A stretch of DNA of 64,000 bases, taken from assembly GCA_932521035.1 (NCBI GenBank), contig OW051496.1:4960001-5024000 (forward strand), written 5' to 3'. Below the pieces are notes generated by a model, which searched no databases, was not told the DNA's origin, and saw nothing but the letters and a program-made list of their open reading frames with translations. Source of the stretch: Oscheius dolichura (Eukaryota > Nematoda > Chromadorea > Rhabditida > Rhabditidae). A program made the translations under genes and the position numbers. Of this stretch, positions 12,101 through 21,918 are shown one piece after another (position 1 is the first letter of the stretch; each line of letters opens with the position of its first letter).

Positions 12101-13406
12101 CGTAGAGCTGGATATAGGTCTGTGCCTGATCCTCGGGCACCCCCGTCCGGTCGATGAAGTCCATCACTTTGGCCGACGTCGACGCGTCCATGTTCATGTT
12201 GTTGTACAGCTGAATAGGCCGTTAATTCGAGTCCTCCTGCCCCCTACCACCACCGATTTCCGAAAGGCCGCCTTCAGTGTTTCGTCGTTGGCCCACGGAG
12301 CATTCATCCCGTCCACCTGGAACGAGACATTTTTGGGTTGGGGCACATCCGGCACCTGGAAGTCGGAGAGAACTATGAGGGTGGAGTAGTCGTCCGTGGA
12401 ATAGTTCAACTGGCGCATGGCCAACTGGAGATTGGAGTAGTTGTCGAGGGTCGGCCCGATGAAGGGGAGCACCACTGGAAGGGGGGATCGGTCAGGGAAA
12501 GGGAGGACGAACCTCGAGTGATCTGGTTGAACCCGGCCATCTGCTGCTTGTAATAGTCGACGGTCGAGTTGCGGAAGACGTTGACCGTCGTGACTATCTG
12601 GATGCCGTTCTTCTTAAGGTACAGCGTGATGTTTTGGATCCTAAGGACTGTTTGCTCCGCCGCCTCTCCTCTCTTACCTCTCTACCGTGGCCTGTTCTTC
12701 CTGTGACGGATAACAGTCTCTACATTGGATAAGGGCGATCTAAAAGGTGTCTCCCCTCAACCGACTCCCTACCTTGATCCAGTCGACTCCTCGACAGAAG
12801 GCGTAGATATTCTGGGCAATGTTATTGGTCGAACGGGTAGTCATCTGGAAAGAGAGGCGTCTCCTCCCTTCAGTATCCCTACTTGGACAATGTTATTGAC
12901 CATGGTGTCGCTCGGGTGGTCCGTCCAGAAATTGAACTGGATAATATCCCAGACGTCCGTCAGCCGGGCGGCTATTTGGAGATCTGTACTTTTCCCGGTC
13001 ATGGTTCCCACATTCCCTGTCTACCTGTGAAACACGTCGGCCCAAAAACCGCGAGTATTTTATCCTTTGAATAGAACTCGGTCAGCGAGAAGACCGACCT
13101 CTGCATGCTTGATCCGACCGCGCAAGTGCCGGAATCGTCATAACTGTATCTGAACCTGGCTCGATCTCGAGGTTTTATAAAATATTACGTGTAAGTAAAG
13201 GGAGGGGTGGATGTGGGGGCATCGGCGGCTAGATCCCGCAGAGCGAAGTCTACAACAGTCTTCGCCTTTGACAGACGAGTATCCACGACGACTCCAAATC
13301 TAATATCTGTTGAAGTAACTGACGGTAGAAATATGAAGAGAAGAATCATGTCGAAGACCCGTGAGGCGAGGATTACAGTAATTTGTAGCCAAATATTCCA
13401 AAACAA
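9194..13406 (-). CDS. Receptor-type guanylate cyclase (gcy-like), cyclase domain probably inactive
   Basis: A single-pass receptor with the order seen in nematode gcy receptors. A signal peptide (MILLFIFLPSVTST) leads into an ANF-receptor ectodomain (DIRFGVVVDTRL, then CAVGSSMQRSVFS). A membrane helix follows at about 11570-11640 (MIIAAVMSAVFVSVGFFIG), then a kinase-homology domain (QLLFAVKQLQHDNINPFLG, YTFGVILYEILHV), a dimerisation helix (LEGLVKQRTAQLEEAQQKAD) and the cyclase domain (VTIMYSDIVGFTSL, ETIGDAYCVASG). The second half of the cyclase domain is altered: where families have CLFGDTVNTASRM, this protein, once a 38-nt intron is removed, reads ASFGRTVLIAAKM, losing the base-recognising Cys, the transition-state Asn and Arg. 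It may work as a pseudo-cyclase or heterodimer partner. About a dozen short introns. The start could be Met 13406 or the in-frame Met at 13349, which gives the cleaner signal peptide. GC-rich. Confidence 0.85.
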
Positions 13407-13570
13407 GTTCGTCGCTGCTCCTCAGGGAGCTGCCATGGTAACCGACTCATCTTCGCTTCAATAGAGGCGGTAATCGCGTGATAATCGGGCGAGGGAGGTC
13501 TTGAACAGAGGAAACAGCATTGAAAAAAAAAAATTTATGGGTTAAACTTTACAAATATATATCGAATAAA

Positions 13571-13931
13571 TACAAATATTTGGATAAAACACGTATTTCC
13601 CCAATAATTATGACCTTCGTTGGCATCTAGGCTGCTATTTACTTGTACTCCGAATCGACCAATTTAGCAATAGTGTTCAGCTGGATGTTTGAAGTGCCCT
13701 CGTAAATTGTGCCTGTCAAACCAAGTCAGCCAGATCCCACAATTCGTATCACAGCGATAATTATAATAAAAGTTTATGAATAAAACTGAATAAATCTATA
13801 CAAATATTTGAATAAAACACGTATTCCCCCAATAATCTACATTGAAATCTAAGCTATTTGCTTGTACTCCGAATCGACCAATTTAGCAATAGTGTTCAGC
13901 TGGATGTTTGAAGTGCCCTCGTAAATTGTTC
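13571..13931 (-). repeat. Tandem duplication of the last exon of the acyl-CoA dehydrogenase gene
   Basis: Two copies of a roughly 130-140 bp unit lie about 220 bp apart (about 13571-13712 and 13800-13931). Each holds an acceptor (TTTGACAG in the distal copy, TTTTAG in the proximal copy), the same coding sequence beginning [16 protein letters not shown], and a similar 3' flank (ACGTATT...CCCCAATAAT on the plus strand). The coding parts are almost identical. One base differs at the stop: the distal copy ends DSEYK-TAA, while in the proximal copy the TAA is CAA, so the protein runs on as QIA before stopping. Confidence 0.85.
13639..13712 (-). CDS. Alternative terminal exon of ACADSB (second copy)
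   Basis: This copy keeps a good acceptor (TTTGACAG), joins in phase to the same upstream donor (codon G-GC, Gly), preserves [22 protein letters not shown] with the catalytic Glu, and stops at TAA (13639-13641). It is therefore usable as a mutually exclusive last exon rather than an obvious pseudo-exon. Whether it is transcribed is not visible here. Confidence 0.55.
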
Positions 13932-15382
13932 CTAAAAGCAAATCGGTTTTCGAAAGGATAACAGTGATACCAATTTTTGAGTCGCGATAAAACTTTTCAA
14001 CAGGAAATTCCTTTGTGAATCCGACTCCTCCCAGCCATTCAACACATTTTGAAGTTACAGTTGTAGCTACTTGAGAAGAATAAAGTTTAGCCATGGCCGC
14101 TTGTTTTACAAATCCGATACCGTTATCTTTCAAACGGGCTGCATTGTAAACAAGAAGACGGGCAGCCTCTATCTCCATGGCAGCTTGTGCAATCTGGTGT
14201 TGCATTCCCTTAAAAACGTAGAAAATAACCATTTTTTAAAATTATTCCAACTTGGAAATCAATAATTCTCGAGCCAAACTGCTTTCTCTCTTGAAGATAG
14301 GGAATAGCATAATCGTAGCAACCTTGAGCAAGCCCAATCATTTGTGCTCCTATTCCTATTCTTCCTGCATTCAAACACTCAATAGCGTATTTATAGCCTA
14401 AAATTAACAAAGCAACAGTTATTCATTAATTAAAAATCTTACCTTTTCCATATTCTCCAAGGATAGCACTCTTTGGAACGCGTACGTTATCGAAATGAAC
14501 TGGACACGTCGAGGAAGCTCTAATTCCAAGCTTATCTTCTTTTTTTCCAACGGTGACTCCGTTGTCGTTTCGATCAACAAGGAAGCACGTAATTCCTTTA
14601 TAACCTTTTTCTGGTTCAGCATTTGCAAAGACCAAAAAGAATGTAGCATGTCCAGCGTTTGTAATCCACATTTTATTGCCATTTATAATAAAATCATCGC
14701 CATCTCGTTTAGCTGTGGTACGGAGAGCAAACGCATCCGAACCAGATCCCGCTTCTGACAAGCAGAAAGCTCCAACCTAACACAGCATGAAGGGAAAAGA
14801 TTTAGTTACCCATTCAGCAACTGCTTTAGATAAATATTTTTTCTTCTGCTCTTCTGTTCCTAGCTGGATGATCAGAGGACAGACAAGAGTGTTTTGCACG
14901 TCCACAAATACAGATACGGACGGATCGATCTGTAGGGTAAGTTTACTTGAAGAAAAAAAAGTAACTAACCTTCGCCAGTTCCTCAATAACAATTACAGCG
15001 TCAAAGAAAGCTGATTCAGGGCCTCCATAAGCATGGGGCACTTCGATACCCATAATACCATTTTCAAATGCTCCAGTAATTACACTTTGATGCATTTGAC
15101 TTTTGTCATCCATTTCACGGACCAACGGCTTGATTACATTATGGGAAAATCGCTTCACTGCAAATGTTTTTTTCGTAGATAAAATGAAATTAGAAAAAAA
15201 GGAAAAATTAGAAAGTAAAAAAGAAGCTGACCTGTATCTTTGAGCATTAGCTCATGTTCACTAAATTGAGTAACAGGAGCTGGTGGCCGTCCTTCCGCAT
15301 CTACATGGCGAGGCTTGGCAGCAGCTTCAGAAAGAAGACCACGAACTGACGTTTTGAGTGGAAGGGACCGCAGAGAAAGCAT
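13849..15382 (-). CDS. ACADSB: Short/branched-chain acyl-CoA dehydrogenase, mitochondrial
   Basis: A flavoprotein of mitochondrial isoleucine/2-methyl-branched-chain breakdown. It has a basic targeting leader ([17 protein letters not shown]), the N-terminal helical domain ([25 protein letters not shown]), the FAD/substrate barrel motif [14 protein letters not shown] with [16 protein letters not shown], and the C-terminal helical domain ([41 protein letters not shown]). The catalytic Glu lies in IYEGTSNIQ, encoded by the last exon, and [10 protein letters not shown] is typical of the SBCAD branch. Introns are about 39-60 nt; the last one (13932-13970, 39 nt) has no stop and is a multiple of three, so retention would keep the frame open. 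The ATG is four bases after an acceptor (ATCTTTTAG). A second copy of the last exon lies at 13639-13712 and would give a protein three residues shorter. Confidence 0.92.
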
Positions 15383-17012
15383 TGGCACTAAAAGATGCAT
15401 GATCAGTCAATAACAATGAGAAGGAAATTGGAGTAAAAGCTTGTTCTGTTTGTCATGTTATTGCAAACTACAGGCTTTCAATTTACAACAAGTCTCAAAT
15501 AAGATCTATCGTTTAGACGGACGTATATATTATGGGGTCAAAGTATATATGGTGAAATGAATCCTTAAATCTACGAAGAAACAACGACGACTTGATAGTA
15601 GTAAAGCGCAGTATATAATTGAATTGATAAAGCGATGTTTAGGTCGAAAAATAGCTGGAAGTGAGAGGCACGGCTCAAAGACTGATGTGAGTGGTATTAT
15701 TGACAGATGTAGCGCCTATAGATCACTGATCACTATAGATCACTGATCACGAAAACATCCTAACGACGGAAGGCGAGCGATAAAACAGAACAATTCTATT
15801 CTGTAATGTTAGAATCACGATAAAGTAGACTGCTTCCAAGGTGATAAGTCAAGATGAAAACTAAAATCAGCCGTAAAAATAATATTTCACACCTTTATTG
15901 ACCTGAAAAATGCACTGTGTACTGTTGGTATCAAATAACTGTAGGGTATATCAAAATGAGATGACGGTCAGTGACTACGTAGATATTGCAGATGGGTACA
16001 AAATACAGCGAAAGTAGAGCAAGTGACAAACCGTGTCTTGGAAAAAGCAATGAGTACCTGATACACTACCACTTTTTGCATTTGGATAAGAAAGATGTGA
16101 GCGACTAGGCAACGATATCCGAATAATGAAACGGGCCCGGCAGCAAGTTATCTCACTTTTACTAACCATAGAAAACCCTTTTGGGGGCAGACTAAGGACA
16201 CTTCTATATAAAAAAAGACGATGAATATGATAAGCACCCTTTCGAAAGAGGAAAATTACTAGCAGTGTCCATAGTCGATATTTTTGGGTAAATATGGGGC
16301 AAGGCGAGGAAGGGCAGGGTCCAACCCATTTTGAAAGAGGATCACACAGAGGGGATGCACCCATATGGCCTGAGGGCAACCCTAATGAATAGGGGGAAGA
16401 GAGCAACCGGGTACACGTACGTACGGGGCAACACAGTACCGTTGGGAGAGAAAGGGAAAAGGGACCCGCCACCACCTAATACAAAACAATATGAAAGGAG
16501 GAAAGAGCACACTTGCACGCCGTACGATATAGGGGGTGAAGATCCGCTTTTTGGCAATAAAACCACATAATATGCAGAGAGTACGAGGATTAGTAGTGGC
16601 CGGATTAGATTCGTGGAGACCCGGTAGGGAAGACACGAGCATGGTCACAGACAGTGAGTGGGTGTTGGCCAGGCCTGCTGCTCCTACTGCACAACACGGG
16701 GGATATACAAAGGGTCGACATACTTATAGGAATAATAAAATAATAATAATCTCTAGGCAGATCACAATCGGGATACTAGAAGATACGGAATATAACAGGG
16801 CTGGTAGGAGAGTAGGGAAGGCGACGCGTATTTTAGCATGGGGAGAGTTGAGATTGAGAAAGGCTGGATAGGCCCGTCGAAAGGAGAATAGAATTGTGAG
16901 AATCCTGAAGGACTTAGAAAACACGACTGCGGGAAGAGGCAGCAACACGTCGTACTGAAAATAGCTGTGTTATCTATTTTATGGGGTAGAGGCCCTACCT
17001 AAAGCATCTAGA
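15383..17012. other. Intergenic interval of 1.6 kb, no gene seen
   Basis: The interval separates the start of the acyl-CoA dehydrogenase from the 3' end of the GW182-like gene on the same strand. Open frames up to about 166 codons exist on the minus strand (15975-16475), but they have no recognisable domain and are overlapped by open frames on the plus strand. A short direct repeat lies at 15717-15750. Nothing else is supported. Confidence 0.5.
15717..15750. repeat. Two perfect 17-bp direct repeats
   Basis: The unit TATAGATCACTGATCAC occurs twice head to tail (15717-15733 and 15734-15750). Each unit contains the paired element GATCACTGATC, so the array holds four GATCAC words. It lies about 335 bp upstream of the acyl-CoA dehydrogenase ATG. 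It could be a protein-binding cluster or a replication-slippage product. Confidence 0.7.
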
Positions 17013-19358
17013 TTATTCTATGAAGGGGTAGCGGTAGCCGTCGCCACGGGCGCCCTCCTGGCTGCCCATCCCGGTCTCGGCCAGGTAGGAGTTGATCTTC
17101 TTCGAGAGATTCGTCACCTCGATCTTGGCCGTCGTCACCGCGATGATCAGCCGGTCGTGCTCGACCTTCTGCACCTCGTTCATCCAGCGCTGGGGACTGC
17201 CGCCGTCGGTCTCTCCCTCCGGCCGGACACTTTCAACCTAGAATATGTCTGGCTCTAGACGGCCGTCTCTCTCCCTACCAGTTGGTTCATTTCCTGCTCG
17301 ACGCTCTCCAGCTGGGGGATCTTGTCGAGGAGGGCGCGGATGTCCTCGAGGACTCCGTTGGGGAGGTTGGTGTGGACGAGGACGGACGAGTCGAGGCAGG
17401 ACATGTCGATGTAGCCCTTCTCGCAGGCCTGTCTCAGCTGTTCCGCCTTCTGCGCCGTGATCGAGGGGTCTCCTCCTGAAACCAGGGGTTGTAGGGGACC
17501 AGAGGGGTGGGGCGCATCTGTGCAAAAGTGTATAACTAACCAAGTCCTCCGGCATTTTGGGCGGGCATGATGTTACCCCCTGCTCCGGGCGGCTGCCCCC
17601 AAGCTCCGGCCTCGGGCACGAAAGGGGCCGGCTGCTGGCCGGGGAGGTTCCACGGGGCATCGTTATAGGGGATGGGGGTCATCTCGCCCCATTTGCTGCT
17701 GGAGGGCATGTCTTCTAAAGCGAGGTGGTAAGCATGGCCCGCGGGTGCCGCTTACCGGGCTTCACGGGGTTGTTGGGGTCGTTCTCGGGAAGTTCTCCCC
17801 AGCCGGTGACCACGATGGACCGCTTCGAGGGGAGGGTGAACGGCAGCCGGGCACTTCCGTCTTCGTTCTGAACCTTTAACTAATATTTAAAACGGACTAG
17901 AAAGCGGTTAGAAAGGGGCAAACGGAACGGAAAGACTTACTCTTTTCTGGGGCACGGGGCACTTGCTGAGAGCCGCCTCGAGGTCCTCCTCCTCGCCCTC
18001 CGGGACCAGCCAGTTGCGGATCGGGCGCTCGTCTGAAACGGGGCATCTGTCAGATATCTGCGGGGGCTCACTACATTTCTCAGGGTCGCCCCACAGCGAC
18101 ACTCCCGTGTCCCGCTGCCACTTCTTCAAGTCTCCGTTCGGGTCGTGCCACATCAGGTCGTCCGCGCCGGCGATCGGGAACTGTCCCGGCCCCTGGGGCT
18201 TCGACGGCATTCCGAAGGGGGCAGCCATCTGAAAAGGGCCTCTTGTCCCCTCTCGCTCTCTTCATAAACCAACCTGTCCATAGGGGTTGGGTCGCATCCC
18301 GTTGGGGGCTCCTCCCATCTGGTCCTGCTTCCAGAGGCTGCCAGTCGGGGGCATCTGTCTGATCCCCATCTGAATCGACCCTTGTCCTCCTCGTTCCCCT
18401 CTCTGCCCCACCTGCATGTCCATCGGAGGAGGCACACTCATGTTCAGCTCGACTCCTCCGGGGTAGGCTCGTCCACCGCCCATCCCGCGGGCCATTCCAC
18501 CCCGGTTCCAGTTCCCGTGATCGTTCGGTCCCTGTTGCCGTACTGGGGGATACATGTTGCCTGGGTTCCAGGCTCCTGGTGGCACTCGCATCGGGACGTG
18601 CATTCCCATCGGCGGCTGGGGTCCTCCTCGCCGGCCGTGTTGTGGCGGCATACGGAAGCCGGCTCCTCCTCCCATGTTACCCGGAGGCCCATTCCATCCC
18701 TAGACAATCCCGTAATAATATTTATATTAGCCGTGTACCTGTTGTTGGTGTGGCTGTTTCCAGAAGCCTTCCTGCTCCTGCTTCATGGGGTCACTCCACA
18801 TGGGCTGCTGCGACTGACTCGGGACACTCATCCAATCCCCTGCCTGCGGATCCATCATCCCGTTCATTCCTCCGGGTACTGAAACATCTCTTTGCTTGTC
18901 GTCCACTGCGTATAGCAAAATAATAAAGCAAAACATACTGTGGTGGTTGTGCATCGGTTGGAACTGCTGTTGTTCGTGGTTGGGATCACTCCAGATTTTA
19001 GCTGGATCGGCGAATTCGCCCGGCCCCGCCATTGGCGTGCCCCATGTGCCCGGTACTCCAGGGCCAGCAATACCAAGGGCTTCGTTTACATTTTGAGCTA
19101 GAATTATTTGTTCCTTTATAGTTTGGGGTGGACAAACCGAGGTTATTTTCAGGCCAAGGATTCCGCATCTGTTGGGGGCTCATGTGTCCACCACCCCAGG
19201 CCTGATTATTAGCTCCTCCAGGCATTTGTGCCCACGGCTAAAATTATTTTTTTATGGGAAATAGGGTGGAAAGAACGGACCTGAGGTGTTTCACCGTGCT
19301 GTGACCGCCAGGGATTTTCATCTATTTTTATACCCGCGAGACTTCTTTCAAGATCCAT
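17013..19358 (-). CDS. GW182/TNRC6-like miRISC protein (AIN-type)
   Basis: A scaffold that binds Argonaute through GW/WG tryptophans and recruits deadenylases, silencing microRNA targets in the cytoplasm. The protein is rich in Gly, Pro, Gln, Met and Trp, with scattered GW/WG motifs: ENPWRSQHGETPQ, AWGGGHMSPQQM, WGTPMAGPGEF, then the hallmark DLKKWQRDTGVSLWGDPE (families have WKRWRDTGTSAWGDP), VVTGWGELPENDP, KWGEMTPIP and GAWGQPPGAGG. The C-terminal part is a helical region (RWMNEVQKVEHDRLIIAVT, KIEVTNLSKKINSYLAETG) ending GYRYPFIE. I see no RRM. Short introns break the gene. The start at 19358 is the first ATG (MDLERSLAGIKIDENPW) after a possible acceptor (GCTTGCAG) about 49 nt upstream. Strongly GC-rich. 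Gene-level identity is fairly safe; equivalence to nematode ain-1/ain-2 is inference. Confidence 0.8.
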
Positions 19359-20752
19359 CACGGTCGAATTGTGTGGGATCGAAGAAACCTCGCCTGGCGA
19401 ACTATCTTCTGCAAGCATTTATTGAGCAGAGCTTTTCAGTATTGAGGGGAAAGATGGAAAAGAAATGGAAATTGATATTTTGGAATTCTTGAGACAGAAA
19501 TCCAGTATTTTGTTTTCTCTTGGAAAGAGGTTAAAAAATGATGCGAATGACCAAAATAGTAGGAAGGAGGACGATTTCACGTGATACTCTGCGACGTAAC
19601 AGGGACGAAACACAAAGGGGTAGCTAAAAGGTATCGAATTGTTCTGATCACTGCTAATATTTTGTAAACGAGTGTATTCATTGTAAAATACATTGCGAAA
19701 CATTGAGAAAGATTCGGCAAATGGATCCATGATGCTGAAGGAATGATCTTTTTCAGAGCAGCAGATGATTTTTCAAGATATTAGATAGCAGATCTATGTT
19801 TCAAAGATGTCTTTTGTGAATTTTTTTCTGAATATTTGATAGATATCAATAAAAGCGTCAGTTCTAAACATTGTACGAACGAAATGGTGTGGACAAGCGG
19901 GAATGCGTGACAAAAAGCGACGCATTGGATGTTGCACGGGTTTTAGTGAATGTTGTATCAAAATTGGCAATTTGTAATATGAATTAAAATAAACAAACTG
20001 GGAGTAATCAATTAGCGTCGATAATTCTACCTTAATAATAGGCAGATCTCTGTCTGTCTGTCTGTCTGCGAGACATGTCGCCTGTGTAGATTGACAGGTC
20101 AAATGAGAGAGAAGCAGAAAGTTTCGACCGTCAGATCTTATCCGACTGTCAATTCTTTTTCGACCGAAATAAACTAATCCCAAAGCGGCCAAAGGCCGCC
20201 GGAGGCATACTGGTTATACGATAAATATGAGGAAGAGAGGCCAAAATCGGGCTCAGTGGACAGAAAGTAGGTGGATCGGCCGTAATGGCTAGAGAGAGGT
20301 CGGCGGCGGCGTCGCACCAAGGCGCCCCCTCCGTCCCTGACTTACGATCAATACACGGCCGGCGACTCACTTATTCGTGCGCATCGCTCAGCAGCCAGCA
20401 CCCCACACCCGCTCGCTTACCCCTGCCTACAACGAACAAACAAAAGGGGCGCGGGAGATGGCGATGTGAGATTCGCGCGTTAGAGCATCTGACGATGGAT
20501 TTCCAGAAGGAAACGATCGTTGAAATACCACAAGATTCAGACCAAGCCGAAAAAAATGAATAGTAATTTGCAGAATTATTGTCTTAACGACGGGAAAATC
20601 CACTTGGACATTAGACATTTCTAAAAAAAAAGAGAGCCTTTTTTGAGGCCAATCTCGGATCGAGATATTATACTAACCGTAATCGCATCCAGAGCAAGTA
20701 CTTTTTATAAATCGACACAAAAATAAAAGTGGTGGATACCACGCTGGAAAAA
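19359..20752. other. Intergenic interval with a TGTC microsatellite
   Basis: It lies between the GW182-like start and the TFIIS-domain gene. It holds a short (TGTC)n run at about 20048-20068 and a GC-rich patch at 20280-20480. No convincing coding sequence is seen, although an open frame at 20427-20618 on the minus strand follows an acceptor-like CTTTTTTTTTAG (just above 20620) and may be a 3' exon of the neighbouring TFIIS-domain gene. Confidence 0.4.
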
Positions 20753-21673
20753 TCAGATGTAATTATGAAGTTTAATGAGAAATGACACAATGCATACCGG
20801 TAAAAAAAATGCAAAATATACAATTGCGATGAAATTACAGTAAAAACCGCGATGGAAGACGTCCTTTCTCCCTTGCTCCTCGCCGTACTGCTTGAAGTAA
20901 AGGTCTACTTTGTGCGCCTCCACGCGTTTTTGCTTTTTTACGAACATTTTGTAGGTAACTCTGAAAAGTTATTTTAAAAAACAAATGCAACGATAAATTA
21001 CGGAAGATGTGCTCGCCGAAGAATGCACAGTAGAAGCTTGCTCATTAAAGTTTTCATAAGATGGTATCGGTCTATGTATTTCAGGTGCTGCAACAACATA
21101 ACATTAAAATGAAGCTAATGACGAACCTTTTGAAACATTTTTACTAGTTGAGGCTATTTGTAGTAAACCTTGATTGCTAGAACTAAGCGTATTTTCTAAT
21201 TTAGATCTGTCTAAAAAATTGATAAAGTATATTAGAGAAAATCATAAAAAGTTACTTTTTTGGTATGCAGCTTGAGCGTTGTCTAATTCTCCGATTTGTT
21301 TTTTGGTAAGAAAACGATGCTTCCAATCTGACCAATTTTTTTGTAGTTCGTCGTCGGCATTTTGAAGCCACTTTTTGTGTGTTTTATGGGCAACATCAAA
21401 AAATCTGCAATTTGTAAAATAAAATTGTATAAAACACCGCCGACCTTGATGACTTGAAGACACGTGTAATTTTTCTTCCTGCTCCTGTCCTTATAAGTAG
21501 TGGAAAAGTCATAGGAAGGCGCTCTAGTATTTCCAAACCTTCTTTTCGCTAAACAAATCATGCATGGTTATCAAAGCATAAAAGGTTACCTCTGCTGCTG
21601 TCTTTGTCATACACACGGCTTCATTAACGTTATTGAGAGCTTCATCGTCGACAGCCCAGTCTTCATCATTCAT
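20753..21673 (-). CDS. TFIIS N-terminal (LW)-domain protein, C-terminus uncertain
   Basis: After splicing two short introns the N-terminal half reads MNDEDWAVDDEALNNVNEAV and then GLEILERLPMTFPLLIRTGA, FKSSRFFDVAHKTHKKW, which matches the four-helix TFIIS N-terminal domain found in TFIIS, Elongin A, Med26, IWS1 and PNUTS (LPMT...L...TGAGRKI...A...W). Such domains bind elongation-factor motifs in the nucleus. A Ser-rich linker and a basic stretch (MFVKKQKRVEAHKVDLYF) follow. The last exon can be read through to a hydrophobic segment and stop at 20753, but a donor (CATCGCG-GTTTTTACTG) and an acceptor (ATTTTTCCAG) inside it would splice this away and extend the gene below 20753. I therefore do not trust the apparent membrane tail. 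ATG 21673 sits five bases after TCTTGTAG. Which member of the family this is cannot be decided. Confidence 0.5.
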
Positions 21674-21918
21674 TAGCTCTACAAGACAATAAATTCATCA
21701 GGTTCATAGTTGAACAGTTACACGGAAGCGCACCGTCTCTGGCACAAAACAAAATCAAATGAAAATCCAACGCCGTCGCGGCAGAACCACGATCCAGTCC
21801 TTTAACTTTTTTGTTAAAAAAACTAAAATCTCTCCAGCTTCTCTTTCTTCCCAGTTTCTCTTTGTTCTTGTAAAAAAAGAAGTGAATCTCTATATTTTAT
21901 GTTTTAGGTGCCACAAAC
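21674..21918. promoter_or_regulatory. Shared upstream region of TFIIS-domain gene (-) and eIF2A (+)
   Basis: A 245-bp gap between divergent starts. Both ATGs are preceded by acceptor-like sequences (TCTTGTAG on the minus strand, TATGTTTTAG on the plus strand). No TATA box was seen. A short run that is open on the minus strand (GLDRGSAATALDF, about 21748-21808) could be an upstream exon of the TFIIS-domain gene instead. Confidence 0.3.

Noticed and set aside
15975-16475. Minus-strand open frame of 166 codons as a gene
   Set aside because: No recognisable domain, overlapped by competing frames on the other strand, and composition like the surrounding non-coding sequence.
20285-20563. Plus-strand open frame as a small gene
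   Set aside because: Low-complexity, Arg/Ser/Pro-rich, no acceptor or domain, and overlaps a possible exon on the other strand.
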